This document shows, in pieces, positions 8,780-18,714 of a stretch of 39,878 bases of DNA. The DNA lies in assembly GCA_020354645.1 (NCBI GenBank), contig CP070652.1, forward strand, positions 2,475,445 through 2,515,322, in the 5' to 3' direction. Within the stretch, counting starts at the first letter, position 1; every line of letters begins with the position of its first letter. The translations under genes were made by a program, and so were the position numbers. The notes beneath the pieces are model-generated. The model was given only the letters and a program-made list of their open reading frames with translations. It ran no database searches and was not told the DNA's origin. The DNA is from Deltaproteobacteria bacterium. Lineage in GTDB: Bacteria; Desulfobacterota; Desulfobacteria; Desulfobacterales; G020354645.

Positions 8780-10141
8780 TTACACGCGCATCTCCACCGC
8801 TATAATACAAAGCGGATCTTCACCGATGTTTCTTATCTTCACCGTCCCTTTTTCCGAAATGATAGTAGTTTCTCCCTTCTTCAAAATACGTTTTCCGGCG
8901 GAGGATTCTATTCTGCCATCACCGCTTATCACACTCAGATGTTTTATTTTCAGTGTATCTTCTATCATTGCAGAGCTTGAGCCGGGATAAACAATGAATC
9001 TTTGGACCGTATAATCATTTTCTTGCTCGAGTATGGTGGTATTGCCCCAGGGATGGTTAACCGTTGTGTGTTGTCGGTATTCCCAGCGACCCCTGGCCTG
9101 AAGGTTTTCGACGATAGATTTCACATCCCGGCTGTTGTCAAGATCGGAAACAAAGATAGAATCCGGCGTTTCGACAACCACCATGTTTTTGATATGATTT
9201 GTGGCAATTAATCTATCACGGCCCAAAATGAAACTGTTTTCCGTATTTCTGGCAATAACATCACCGTCAATCACATTGTTGTAATCCCCTTTGGGGAGAA
9301 ACTCGTAAAGTGATTTCCATGAGCCGATATCGCTCCAGCCGAATTCCGACGGCAAAACCACTCCTTTGGCGGTTTTTTCCATGATGGCATAATCAATTGA
9401 AATGTCGGGGATTTGCTGATAGGCTTCCATGGTTACTGCATTTTTGGGGACCATCATCTTCTCCATGCGCTCGAAAAGTTCAGTCTGATGGCGTTTGAAT
9501 TCTGCCAGAATGACCGAAGCTTTGAAGGCAAACATGCCACTGTTCCAGAAAAAATTGCCGGCTTTTAAATAGTCCTGGGCGGTCTTCAGGTCTGGCTTTT
9601 CTACGAATCGCTTGATCTTCAACGCACTTTCGGCCACTTCCGCGGCACCTTCGATATACCCGTAACCCGTTTCCGGATAATGCGGCCTGATACCGAATGT
9701 TACGACATAGCCGCTTTCGGCGAGGCGTATGGCGGATTCCAAATTTGCATGAAAACCTTTTACGTCCTTGATGACATGGTCAGCCGGAAAAATGCATAAG
9801 ATTGCTTCCTTTTCTTTTTTCAAAACATGAAAAACGGAAAGTAATATCGCCGGTGCCGTATTGCGGCCGCAAGGTTCACTGATAATCTTTCCTCTGGCAG
9901 CGATACCGATTTCCTCTATGTGCCTGGCGGTTTGATGGACGTGCTCTTTTCCGCACACGATTCGGATCTTTTCCGCATCCAGCAGCGGTATTAAACGTTT
10001 AATGGTGGCCTGAACCAGGGAATCTTCACCAATAAATTTTACCAATTGTTTCGGATAAAGCTGTCGGGACACGGGCCACAAGCGCGTTCCGGTACCGCCC
10101 GCCAATAAGATGGGATAAACCCTGTTAAACTGTTTATTCAT
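8780..10141 (-). CDS. manC: Mannose-1-phosphate guanylyltransferase (type II ManC-like, degenerate isomerase domain)
   Basis: A 453-residue enzyme that makes GDP-mannose from GTP and mannose-1-phosphate. The N-terminal nucleotidyltransferase has the signature LLAGGTGTRLWPVSRQLYPK (residues 12-31) plus FVEKPD and WNSGMFAF. The C-terminal ~97 residues begin NHPWGN and align with the mannose-6-phosphate isomerase cupin of bifunctional ManC/AlgA proteins. The His-rich metal-binding stretch (usually QMHHHR...HW) is replaced here by AMIEDTLKIKHL, so the isomerase half is probably inactive. The start ATG follows a GGGGA site. The gene lies 13 bases after dnaE, consistent with a shared transcript. 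Confidence 0.9.
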   Translation of the reverse strand: MNKQFNRVYPILLAGGTGTRLWPVSRQLYPKQLVKFIGEDSLVQATIKRLIPLLDAEKIRIVCGKEHVHQTARHIEEIGIAARGKIISEPCGRNTAPAILLSVFHVLKKEKEAILCIFPADHVIKDVKGFHANLESAIRLAESGYVVTFGIRPHYPETGYGYIEGAAEVAESALKIKRFVEKPDLKTAQDYLKAGNFFWNSGMFAFKASVILAEFKRHQTELFERMEKMMVPKNAVTMEAYQQIPDISIDYAIMEKTAKGVVLPSEFGWSDIGSWKSLYEFLPKGDYNNVIDGDVIARNTENSFILGRDRLIATNHIKNMVVVETPDSIFVSDLDNSRDVKSIVENLQARGRWEYRQHTTVNHPWGNTTILEQENDYTVQRFIVYPGSSSAMIEDTLKIKHLSVISGDGRIESSAGKRILKKGETTIISEKGTVKIRNIGEDPLCIIAVEMRV

Positions 10142-10154
10142 GTTGTCCCCAACG

Positions 10155-13100
10155 CTAACTATTATTGAGTCTGGGACCTTTGGAATTTGCAGCGGAACCG
10201 ACCGGGCTGCAAACCGTTTCCACTGCCTTATATCCGAGGAAGCTGTTTACCTCATGGGTCAACGAGGAACCCGCCTTGATTTTCATCGTATCCGGAAGTG
10301 CGATGATGGTTTCGGTATTTTTCAAGCCCTGCAAATGGAGAAATGCCCGGCAGGAGCCGGGATGCCGTTTCAAAATGTCCTGCAACATCAAAAGCATGCT
10401 TCTATCCATGCGGGTTACATCCAAATTTAAATGAATGCTTGCCGTCCATGTTTCTTCAGCTTTTTCCATGGGGACAACCGCGTCGGCGAGAATCTTCACG
10501 GCTTGCTCGTCTTTTTGGATCCTTCCCTGAATCAATATAGGATTATCCTCAAAAAGCTGATCATCGACAACAGAATAAACCGAAGAAAATACCGTGACCT
10601 CCACAGATCCATGCATATCCTCTACGGTTACAAAGGCCATCGGATCACCTCTTTTGGTCCTGATGGTCTTGGTATTGGTCACAATCCCGCCGATTCTTAC
10701 GGTGCCGCCGTCATCAATATCTTTTATCGTAAGTGCATTTGCATTGGTAAATTTGTCCAAAAGATCTTCATACCGCTTGAGGGGATGACCGCTGATATAA
10801 AAACCGAGAGCCTCTTTCTCAAAAAACAACAGCTGCTTTTCATCCCACTCCTGAAGACCGGGAAGGTCCGGAATGTTGATCATGGGTTTGCTTTCGCCAC
10901 TGTCAAAAAGTCCGATTTGAGGGTCGTTCTTCTCCTTCTGAACTCTTTGACCAAATTCGAGGGCATCTTCCAAGGCCGCCAACATTTGGGAACGTCTGTC
11001 TCCGGTGGAATCAAAGGCGCCGCATTTTATGAGACTTTCAATCACGCGCTTATTCACCTTCTTTAAGTCCACGCGTTCACAGAAGTCAAAAAGGGAGGAA
11101 AATTTACCTTCTTGGCGGGCTTCGATAATGAAATCAATTGCCCCTTCCCCAACGTTTTTAACGGCCGCCAGCCCGAATTTGATGTTTGCCCCAGAGACCA
11201 TAAACTCCTTGTAACTCTCGTTTATATCCGGCGGCAGCAGGGATATTCCATGAGTGCGGCATTCAGCAATATATTTCACAACACTGTCAGTAGAGTTCAT
11301 CTCACTGGTCAACAGAGAGGCGATGAATTCAACCGGGAAGTGTGCTTTCAGATAAGCGGTTTGATAGGCGATGAGGGCATAGGCCGCACTGTGAGACTTG
11401 TTAAAACCATATCCGCCAAACTTTTCCATCAGATCAAATATCTTTTTGGCTTTTTCAGGGGATACATTATTCTCCCGGGCGCCGCTCAGAAAACGAACCC
11501 TGTGTTTGGCCATTATCGCCGGAATTTTTTTTCCCATTGCTTTCCGAAGATCATCGGCTTCAGCCATGGAATAACTTGCCAGGACACCGGCAATCTTCAT
11601 CACCTGTTCCTGATAAACAATGACGCCGTATGTTTCTTTTAAAATATTTTCAAGTTCGGGGACAAGGTACTCAACCCGTTTTTGACCGTGTTTTCTGGCC
11701 ACATAATCATCAATCATACCGCTTTCCATTGGGCCGGGTCGATAAAGAGAAACCAGGGCGATAATGTCATCAAACCGTTCAGGTCGCAATCGAACGAGCA
11801 GATCTTTCATTCCGGAACTTTCAAGCTGAAAAACACCGGTCGTGTCACCGGCGGAAAGCAGGCGATAGGTATCGGCATCGTAAAAGTCGAGGTTGTTGAG
11901 ATCCGGCGGGATTTTGCCCTGTTTTTTAATGAGCTCTAGGGTGCTGGCGATGACTGTCAGGTTGCGAAGGCCTAAGAAGTCAAATTTTACCAGGCCGATT
12001 TTTTCGACAACCTTCATGTCAAACTGGGTGACAACCTCGCCTTTTTTACCCCTATACAGCGGTAGATACTCAATCAGGGGTTTGTCCGCTATGACGACAC
12101 CGGCAGCATGAGTGGAGGCATGGCGAGGCAGTCCCTCCAATACGCGACAAATATTTAATAGATCGGCGACTTCCGGTTTTTGCTCGGCCAGTTGCACGAG
12201 CCTGGGTTCCTTTTTGAGCGCAGCCGCTAAGCTGATGTTCAACACATCCGGAACCATCTTTGCGATGGCGTCGACTTCCCGCAAAGGTATATCAAGGGCT
12301 CGCCCGACATCACGGATAACCGCCCGCGTTTTAAGCTTTCCATAGGTAATTATCTGAGCCACATAATCGCCGCCGCCGTATCTATCAACAACATATTTAA
12401 AAACATCCTCCCGACCGTTCATGCAGAAATCCACATCAATATCCGGCATGCTTTTGCGGGCGGGATTCAGAAATCGCTCAAAAATCAAACCATGTTCTAA
12501 AGGATCCAGATCGGTAATCCCCAGCGCATAGGCAACGATGCTGCCTGCCGCAGACCCTCTGCCCGGACCGACCGGTATATTCTTATTTTTAGCATATTGA
12601 ATGAAATCAGCCACGATCAGAAAATAACCCTGAAATCCCATCTTTTTTATGATGGAAACCTCATAATCAAGGCGATCTCTGTAAATTTTTTCATCCACAT
12701 CTGGGTTTTTCATCTTTACGCGCTTAATTATGCGCTCGAATCCCTCCCGAACCTTTTGCTCGAACACAGTTTCTTCAGACTGGCCCGGGGAGGTATCGAA
12801 TTTTGGAAAGTGATAGGAATTAAAGTCAAATTCCAGATTGCATCTTTGAGCAATCTCGACAGTATTCATTAAAGCCGCGGGATAATCCTTGAAAAATTCG
12901 TACATTTCCCTTTTCGGTTTAAAATAGAGTTGATCCGTCCGAAACTTTAAACGCTGGTTGTCATGTACGGTTTTACCGGTTTGAATGCATAAGAGAACGT
13001 CATGGGCACGGACATCCTCTTTGTCAAGATAGTGGCAGTCGTTGCTGGCAACCAGCGGAAGGGACAATCGCTGGCTCATATCCAACAAGGTTCGGTTCAC

Positions 13101-13667
13101 TTTTTCCTGAACATCGATTCCGTTATTTTGAACCTCGAGAAAAAAATTGCCTTCGCCGAAAAGATCAAGATATCTTAAAGCCGCTTCATCGGCCTCTTTG
13201 AACCTGTTTTCTTTTATCAAGGTGGGAATTTCACCATGAAGACAGGCGCTGAGGGCAATGAGACCTTTGTGGTGTTGTTTAAGAATCTCTTTATCAATCC
13301 GCGGCTTGTAATAAAAGCCTTCCAGCTGAGCAACGGAAACCAGTCGGCACAGGTTCTGATAGCCTTCTCGTGTTTCCACCAACAGCAACAGATGCGTGAG
13401 CCCTTTGTGATCCATGGGGGTTTTATCGGTCAGACGCCGCGGGGCAATGTAGCACTCACAGCCGATGATCGGTTTAATTCCGGCTTTTCTGGCTTTTTCG
13501 AAAAACTCGATTACACCGAACATGGTGCCGTGATCGGTGATGGCCACGGCGTCCATCCCGCAATCAACGACCCGTTTTAAGAGGTCGTTAATTCTGATAG
13601 CGCCATCCAAAAGACTGTACTGGGTGTGAACATGCAGGTGTACAAAATTAGGAATTGTGTCGTTCAT
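10155..13667 (-). CDS. dnaE: DNA polymerase III alpha subunit
   Basis: A 1170-residue C-family replicative polymerase, full length for the DnaE1 type. The N-terminal PHP domain keeps what look like all metal ligands: HLHVHTQYS (H12, H14), ITDHGTM, the CECYIAP Glu, the HLLLL His, the SACLHGE Cys and the SNDCHY Asp-His. E. coli has lost several of these. The palm has the catalytic pair in MPDIDVDFC. The tandem helix-hairpin-helix region and a C-terminal OB fold (VRIGGIVTNTKTI) follow. The intact PHP may give proofreading within the alpha subunit. It lies 49 bases downstream of guaB and 13 bases upstream of manC on the same strand. The ribosome binding site is weak. Confidence 0.97.
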   Translation of the reverse strand: MNDTIPNFVHLHVHTQYSLLDGAIRINDLLKRVVDCGMDAVAITDHGTMFGVIEFFEKARKAGIKPIIGCECYIAPRRLTDKTPMDHKGLTHLLLLVETREGYQNLCRLVSVAQLEGFYYKPRIDKEILKQHHKGLIALSACLHGEIPTLIKENRFKEADEAALRYLDLFGEGNFFLEVQNNGIDVQEKVNRTLLDMSQRLSLPLVASNDCHYLDKEDVRAHDVLLCIQTGKTVHDNQRLKFRTDQLYFKPKREMYEFFKDYPAALMNTVEIAQRCNLEFDFNSYHFPKFDTSPGQSEETVFEQKVREGFERIIKRVKMKNPDVDEKIYRDRLDYEVSIIKKMGFQGYFLIVADFIQYAKNKNIPVGPGRGSAAGSIVAYALGITDLDPLEHGLIFERFLNPARKSMPDIDVDFCMNGREDVFKYVVDRYGGGDYVAQIITYGKLKTRAVIRDVGRALDIPLREVDAIAKMVPDVLNISLAAALKKEPRLVQLAEQKPEVADLLNICRVLEGLPRHASTHAAGVVIADKPLIEYLPLYRGKKGEVVTQFDMKVVEKIGLVKFDFLGLRNLTVIASTLELIKKQGKIPPDLNNLDFYDADTYRLLSAGDTTGVFQLESSGMKDLLVRLRPERFDDIIALVSLYRPGPMESGMIDDYVARKHGQKRVEYLVPELENILKETYGVIVYQEQVMKIAGVLASYSMAEADDLRKAMGKKIPAIMAKHRVRFLSGARENNVSPEKAKKIFDLMEKFGGYGFNKSHSAAYALIAYQTAYLKAHFPVEFIASLLTSEMNSTDSVVKYIAECRTHGISLLPPDINESYKEFMVSGANIKFGLAAVKNVGEGAIDFIIEARQEGKFSSLFDFCERVDLKKVNKRVIESLIKCGAFDSTGDRRSQMLAALEDALEFGQRVQKEKNDPQIGLFDSGESKPMINIPDLPGLQEWDEKQLLFFEKEALGFYISGHPLKRYEDLLDKFTNANALTIKDIDDGGTVRIGGIVTNTKTIRTKRGDPMAFVTVEDMHGSVEVTVFSSVYSVVDDQLFEDNPILIQGRIQKDEQAVKILADAVVPMEKAEETWTASIHLNLDVTRMDRSMLLMLQDILKRHPGSCRAFLHLQGLKNTETIIALPDTMKIKAGSSLTHEVNSFLGYKAVETVCSPVGSAANSKGPRLNNS

Positions 13668-13716
13668 TGCGATAGGTAACGATAATTCGTAGTAGTTGAA
13701 TTAGTAAAATTGGAAA

Positions 13717-15180
13717 CTAATCGAGCCGATAATTGGGCGCCTCTTTCGTGATGATCACATCATGAACATGGCTTTCACGCATACCCGCCGCGCTAATCTT
13801 CAGAAACCGGGCCTTTTCCCTCAACTCTTCAATGGTTCGACACCCCACATAGCCCATACCGGCTTTTAAGCCGCCTATAAGCTGTAGGATGCTGGCAGAC
13901 ATCGTTCCGCGATAAGGGACACGGCCTACAATGCCCTCGGGCACCAGTTTGTCCTCTTCGGTCTGTTCGCTCTGATAATATCGATCTTTGCTGCCCTTTT
14001 TCATGGCTTCAATAGACCCCATACCCCTATATACCTTATAACTGCGTCCTTGATAAAAAATAACCTCTCCCGGACTTTCCTCTGTGCCTGCAAACAGCCC
14101 CCCGATCATAACTGAATGGGCCCCGGCTCCGATGGCTTTGGTGATATCCCCTGAAAATCTGACCCCGCCGTCAGCAATCAACGGCACGCCGGTTTTATTG
14201 GAGACCGATTTGCAGTTCATGATGGCCGTAACCTGAGGCACACCGATGCCTGCTATGACCCGTGTAGTGCAGATGGATCCTGGACCGATTCCGACCTTAA
14301 TCGCATCGACACCGGCATTTACCAGGTCTTCGGCCCCCTTCTCGCTGCCGACATTGCCGGCAATGAGCTCAATACCTGCGAAGGTGCTTTTTAATTTTTT
14401 TACCGCTTCGATAACATTTTTTGAATGACCGTGAGATGTATCGATGAGTATCACATCAGCGCCCGCATTCAGAAGGGCTTGGGTACGTTGTTCCATATCA
14501 GGCCCCACGCCGACTGCAGCTCCGACCCGCAGTCGCCCCATGGAATCCTTACAAGCATTTGGATATTTCCTAATCTTTTCAATATCTTTTATCGTTATCA
14601 TACCTTTGAGCCGGCCCTGGTTGTCAACCACGAGGAGTTTTTCGATACGATGCTCGTGCAAAAGCTTTTTTGAATCTTCTAAAGTGATTCCTTCGGAAAC
14701 CGTTATCAGGTTATCTTTGGTCATAATCTCAGCAACCGGTTTTTCCAGTTCCGTTTCAAACCGTAAATCCCTATTGGTGACGATACCCACCAGCTGATCC
14801 CCTTTTGTTACCGGAACCCCTGATATGCGGTACTTTTGCATTAATTCCAGCACCTCCCAGACCTTTTGATCCGGGCGGATGGTAACTGGGTCAACGATCA
14901 TACCGCTTTCGGACTTTTTTACTTTGTCCACCTCTACGGCCTGGCTTTCGATGCTCATATTGCGGTGGATAAAACCGATTCCACCCTCCCTGGCCATACT
15001 GATTGAGGTTTCCGCCTCCGTCACGGTATCCATCGCAGCACTTGCCAGCGGGATATTTAATGCCAGGTTTTTGGTCAGCCGAGAGCTGACATTTACATCT
15101 TTGGGTAAAACATCTGAGTAATTGGGAATTAGCAAAACATCGTCAAATGAAAAACCTTCTTCCGGCGGTATTTTTAACAT
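13717..15180 (-). CDS. guaB: IMP dehydrogenase
   Basis: A 487-residue enzyme that oxidises IMP to XMP with NAD+, the committed step of GMP synthesis. The TIM-barrel is interrupted by two CBS domains at about residues 95-205, the usual site for adenine/guanine nucleotide regulation. Catalytic Cys304 lies in [11 protein letters not shown], and the mobile flap contains the [10 protein letters not shown] segment. The ribosome binding site GGAGG is 7 bases before the ATG. Length and order are normal. It heads a minus-strand run with dnaE and manC, preceded by a promoter-like sequence at 15205-15233. No purine riboswitch was recognised upstream. Confidence 0.97.
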   Translation of the reverse strand: MLKIPPEEGFSFDDVLLIPNYSDVLPKDVNVSSRLTKNLALNIPLASAAMDTVTEAETSISMAREGGIGFIHRNMSIESQAVEVDKVKKSESGMIVDPVTIRPDQKVWEVLELMQKYRISGVPVTKGDQLVGIVTNRDLRFETELEKPVAEIMTKDNLITVSEGITLEDSKKLLHEHRIEKLLVVDNQGRLKGMITIKDIEKIRKYPNACKDSMGRLRVGAAVGVGPDMEQRTQALLNAGADVILIDTSHGHSKNVIEAVKKLKSTFAGIELIAGNVGSEKGAEDLVNAGVDAIKVGIGPGSICTTRVIAGIGVPQVTAIMNCKSVSNKTGVPLIADGGVRFSGDITKAIGAGAHSVMIGGLFAGTEESPGEVIFYQGRSYKVYRGMGSIEAMKKGSKDRYYQSEQTEEDKLVPEGIVGRVPYRGTMSASILQLIGGLKAGMGYVGCRTIEELREKARFLKISAAGMRESHVHDVIITKEAPNYRLD

Positions 15181-15204
15181 TACAAACCTCCGTGAGAAAA
15201 AAAT

Positions 15205-15233
15205 ATTTTATTCGCCTACGCCAGTGGTTACAA
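15205..15233 (-). promoter_or_regulatory. Candidate sigma70-type promoter for guaB
   Basis: On the minus strand TTGTAA (15228-15233) is followed after 17 bases by TAAAAT (15205-15210). The -10 matches consensus at five of six positions and the -35 at four of six. The expected start lies just before the GGAGG site of guaB. Sequence match only. Confidence 0.4.
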
Positions 15234-15476
15234 CCCAACAAGTCGGCCGCGGCCAAAGACCTCGTCTTGATCTGGTCCGTCGCAGCTAAATGACATCGGT
15301 TTGTATCGAACGGGGCAAATAATCAACATATAAATTCATTTTCGGTGTATCCAATACTGACGGCAGATCCAAAATGTATCAAGCGAACCGAATAGCAAAT
15401 GGATTCATCTTTAGCAATCATTTTTCAACCCGGAAACAGAATCCACTCGACTTGAATGAAGATCGAATTAATCGCC

Positions 15477-15503
15477 TTGACAAAGGGACCCGGCTCATAT
15501 AGA
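15477..15503 (+). promoter_or_regulatory. Candidate promoter upstream of the YciO-type gene
   Basis: A perfect TTGACA (15477-15482) is followed by TATAGA (15498-15503) with only 15 bases between, shorter than the usual 16-18. It lies about 240 bases before the gene. Confidence 0.25.
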
Positions 15504-15742
15504 AACACGACAATTTTGGCGTATAAATTCAGGCGATTGTAAGAAGCTTCGCTGGTAGTGGTCTACCCTTTTTAATTCCTTATAAATTCTTTCTGTGCAT
15601 TTTGTGGTAAAAATTCCAAATTCAAAATGGTTCGACCAGCTCACCACCCTGGGCTAAGTCGAGGGGCAAATCCAAATACCAAGTAACAAGTATTGGAAAC
15701 GAAATGGAATTTTTCTATTTCGGTTATGTCCGGATCAGGAAT

Positions 15743-16351
15743 ATGCTGGTAAAAATTTATCCAAACAATCCCCAAGAAAGAACTATCCGAAGAGCTGTCG
15801 AGATCCTCAAAAGAGACGGTGTTGTCGCCTATCCCACTGATACTTACTACGGGATTGGCTGTGATATCATGAATAAAAAAGCAATTGAGAAAATTTACTG
15901 GTTAAAGCAGCGGCGTAAAAGCAAGCCCTTTAGTTTTATCTGTTCAAGCTTAAAAAATATCAGTCTTTATGCCAAAGTTTCAAATTATGCTTACAAAACC
16001 ATGAAACGGCTATTGCCGGGTCCCTACACGTTTATTTTGGAAGGCTCGAGACTTGTCCCAAAAATTATGCTCACCAAACGCAAAACCGCAGGAATTCGTG
16101 TCCCGGCAAATAAGATATGCATTGCGTTGGTCCAACGCCTCGGAAATCCTATCATCAGCACAAGTGCCAGCGCACCGGATGGTACGATTTTTGACAATCC
16201 TTCACTCATTCACGACTATTTCAAATCCAGATTGGACCTTGTCATTGACGGCGGGCCGGTCCCCGGTAGGCCTTCAAGTGTAATTTCCCTGATCAACGAT
16301 ATTCCCGAAATCTTACGAAAAGGACTGGGGGATGTACGTATTTTTGAATAG
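15743..16351 (+). CDS. YciO/YrdC/Sua5-family protein, YciO type
   Basis: A 202-residue YrdC-like protein, the fold of threonylcarbamoyl-AMP synthase for tRNA t6A. Recognisable segments are AYPTDTYYGIGC (N-terminal substrate pocket), LPGPYTFIL, AGIRVPAN and STSASAPDG. The start IYPNNPQERTIRRAVEIL closely resembles E. coli YciO rather than TsaC. ATG 15743 gives the family-like beginning; an upstream in-frame ATG at 15704 would add 13 residues and cannot be excluded. YciO's own cellular role is less settled than TsaC's. It converges with rpsA. Confidence 0.88.
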   Translation: MLVKIYPNNPQERTIRRAVEILKRDGVVAYPTDTYYGIGCDIMNKKAIEKIYWLKQRRKSKPFSFICSSLKNISLYAKVSNYAYKTMKRLLPGPYTFILEGSRLVPKIMLTKRKTAGIRVPANKICIALVQRLGNPIISTSASAPDGTIFDNPSLIHDYFKSRLDLVIDGGPVPGRPSSVISLINDIPEILRKGLGDVRIFE

Positions 16352-16475
16352 AAAATTGGTTCCGAAACGGTTTGGCAATCTGCCGAGAGGGGTAAGAATG
16401 TCCGCTAAAAGATCGATGGTGATGCGGTTCGGCAGCCGGATGATGACCACGCACCCTTCTGCCGGGCTGCAATGC

Positions 16476-18344
16476 TTAATCTTCATTCAGTTTTTCCTGA
16501 AGGTTTTCGCGCAATATTTCTCCAAAGGTAGTCGTAGCTGGCTTCATACTGGTGACATATTCACTCAAGAGGTTTTGTTCATCCTCGATCTCAAGCCGCT
16601 TAATCGATAAACCGATACGCCGTTCTTCGCTGTTTATATTCATCACTTTGGCCGTAATAACATCACCTACATTAAACTTGCCTACCGGCGTCTTTATCTT
16701 TTCTTTGCTGATTTCCGACACGTGCACCAACCCTTCTATACCTTCCTCCAGTTCCACGAAAATTCCGAAATCAGTAAGATTAGTAATCGTGCCGGTAATC
16801 TCTTTGCCGACCTCGTAGCGTTCGGCCACCGTCTGCCAAGGATCTTCTTGCAACTGCTTGATGCCAAGAGAAAATCTCTCATTGTTTTTATCAATATCCA
16901 GCACAATCGCCTGAACGGTATCCCCTTTCTTGTATAGCTCGGAGGGATGCTTAATCCTTTTGGTCCAGGAAATATCTGAAATGTGAACGAGACCGTCGAT
17001 CCCTTCATCTATGCCGATAAAAAGACCAAAATCAGTGATATTCTTAATTTTTCCTTCAATGGTCGTACCTACCGGATATTTTTCGCTGATGACATCCCAA
17101 GGATTGGGAACAACCTGTTTCATCCCTAAAGAAATACGTCTGTTGTCAGGTTTGATATCAAGCACCACCGCTTCAACTTCATCGCCTACCATAACCACTT
17201 TGGAAGGATGACGAATTTTTCGCGTCCAAGACATCTCAGAAACATGGATCAACCCTTCAATGCCCTCCTCCAGCTCAATAAAGGCGCCGTAATCGGTGAG
17301 GCTTACCACCCTGCCGGTTACGCGGGAACCCAGAGGATATTTTTCGGTGGCACTCTCCCAGGGATCCTGGGTGAGTTGTTTCATCCCCAAAGAAACCCTT
17401 TCTTTTACAGCATCAAAATTAAGGATTTTTACGGTGATGGTATCACCAATCGTAAATAGCTCCGAGGGATGTTTTACCCGGCCCCACGAAATGTCAGTAA
17501 TGTGGAGCAAACCGTCTACTCCGCCCAAATCTACGAAAACCCCGTATTCAGTAATATTTTTAACCGTGCCCTCAGCGACTTTGCCCTCTTCAATTGAAGC
17601 CAGGGTTGCGGATCTCTTGGCTTCGCGCTCTTGTTCAAGAATCGCCCGCCGTGACAAAACAATATTACTGCGCTTGCGATTATATTTCAGGATTTTGAAG
17701 TCAAAGGTTTTACCAACCAAATCATCCAGGTTACGGATGGGTCTCAAATCTGCCTGTGAGCCTGGTAAGAAGGCTTGGACACCAATATCGACGGAAAACC
17801 CTCCCTTGACCCGGCTGGTTATAACACCTGAGATGGTCCCTTCTTCGTCGTATGATTTTTTAATATCTTCCCAAACCTTTATATTGGCTGCCTTTTCTTT
17901 GGAGAGGATGACGCGTTCTTCTTCATCATCCCACCATTCGACCATTACTTCTACGTGATCACCAATTTGGGCATTTACGTTACCGTTATCATCCAGAAAT
18001 TCCTGAATCCTTATTTGACCTTCGGATTTATACCCAATATCAACAAGGACGTGTTCTTTATCTATGGAAATGATCATGCCGGTGACAACCTCACCTTCTG
18101 CACATCGTTTGAAACTTTCCTCATACAAGTTCATGAGGTTTTCCATGTTCTCAGCTGTTGCTGGTTTATCTTTTGGTGGTTCTGCAGTAAGTGCATGTGA
18201 CGGTTCTGCAGTAGGTGTCTGCTCAGGTTTCAATGTTTCACTTGGCTTTGGTTTTTCAGCATTAGATGGTTCTTCAACTTCAGCTTCCACCTCATCATCT
18301 CGATCTTTTTGTTGAGCTTCATCCTTTTTGTCCATGTCTTCCAT
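16476..18344 (-). CDS. rpsA: 30S ribosomal protein S1
   Basis: A 622-residue protein with six S1/OB-fold RNA-binding repeats. The last four are strongly alike, with motifs such as GVFVDLGGVDGLLHITDISW. Repeats 1 and 2 are the divergent ribosome-docking type. The C-terminus is short and ends LNED. It is longer than the 557-residue E. coli protein because of a roughly 75-residue acidic and Pro/Glu/Lys-rich N-terminal extension. The start at ATG 18344 is chosen because the run GGGGGG lies upstream; the open frame extends 19 codons further without family support. It follows cmk across a 370-base gap, the conserved cmk-rpsA order, and the A/T-rich leader may carry its own promoter. Confidence 0.96.
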   Translation of the reverse strand: MEDMDKKDEAQQKDRDDEVEAEVEEPSNAEKPKPSETLKPEQTPTAEPSHALTAEPPKDKPATAENMENLMNLYEESFKRCAEGEVVTGMIISIDKEHVLVDIGYKSEGQIRIQEFLDDNGNVNAQIGDHVEVMVEWWDDEEERVILSKEKAANIKVWEDIKKSYDEEGTISGVITSRVKGGFSVDIGVQAFLPGSQADLRPIRNLDDLVGKTFDFKILKYNRKRSNIVLSRRAILEQEREAKRSATLASIEEGKVAEGTVKNITEYGVFVDLGGVDGLLHITDISWGRVKHPSELFTIGDTITVKILNFDAVKERVSLGMKQLTQDPWESATEKYPLGSRVTGRVVSLTDYGAFIELEEGIEGLIHVSEMSWTRKIRHPSKVVMVGDEVEAVVLDIKPDNRRISLGMKQVVPNPWDVISEKYPVGTTIEGKIKNITDFGLFIGIDEGIDGLVHISDISWTKRIKHPSELYKKGDTVQAIVLDIDKNNERFSLGIKQLQEDPWQTVAERYEVGKEITGTITNLTDFGIFVELEEGIEGLVHVSEISKEKIKTPVGKFNVGDVITAKVMNINSEERRIGLSIKRLEIEDEQNLLSEYVTSMKPATTTFGEILRENLQEKLNED

Positions 18345-18535
18345 TAAAAATGGTACCCCCCTTAACCTGTTTTTTGCAGAACCGCTTAAGCGGCAGTGCA
18401 ATTAGACTTGTCTATCAGACTCATTTTTAAAAAACAATAATTAATTTTAATATTCAAAAATTTGTTACAAGTCAACGGCCATCCCTTGCACTGCAGAGGA
18501 TGGATAGACCGGCGCGCTTCCCTTATCCCCCCTTT

Positions 18536-18604
18536 AAGGCGGGGTTAAAGGAAGCTATCCGGAATAGATATTTTCCTTTCCGGGAAACCCCGCCCTTCAG
18601 GGCG
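18536..18604. repeat. Imperfect palindrome in the cmk-rpsA intergenic region
   Basis: AAGGCGGGGTT (18536-18546) pairs with AACCCCGCCCTT (18586-18597), with one extra base. Inside, AAAGGAA pairs with TTCCTTT. A second small hairpin CGCCC-ttca-GGGCG (18591-18604) overlaps its right arm, so the two are mutually exclusive. It lies about 190 bases before the rpsA start. No T-run follows, so it is not a standard terminator. The rest of the 18345-18714 gap is A/T-rich and has no other feature. Confidence 0.6.
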
Positions 18605-18714
18605 AAAAGCTTCAATTTCTCCGCCAAGACCGAGAAAATCAAATGTACGTCAGTGCTGTACTTGCAAGTGGCACCCGGTTTTTATGGCAGGAAATCACAT
18701 CACCCTATCGCCCG

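Larger units (their letters stand above)
15181..15742. other. Intergenic region between divergent guaB and the YciO-type gene
   Basis: This stretch of about 560 bases holds the candidate guaB promoter, a candidate plus-strand promoter at 15477-15503 and otherwise A/T-rich sequence. A short inverted repeat (CCAAATAC with GTATTGG) lies just before the YciO-type gene. No RNA gene or supported reading frame was seen. Confidence 0.5.

Noticed and set aside
10431..11066. Long plus-strand frames opposite dnaE
   Set aside because: Antisense shadows of a conserved gene; no ribosome binding sites or motifs.
16432..16470. Inverted repeat GCAGCCGG / CCGGGCTGC between the YciO-type gene and rpsA
   Set aside because: Short, imperfect and without a T-run; could be chance.
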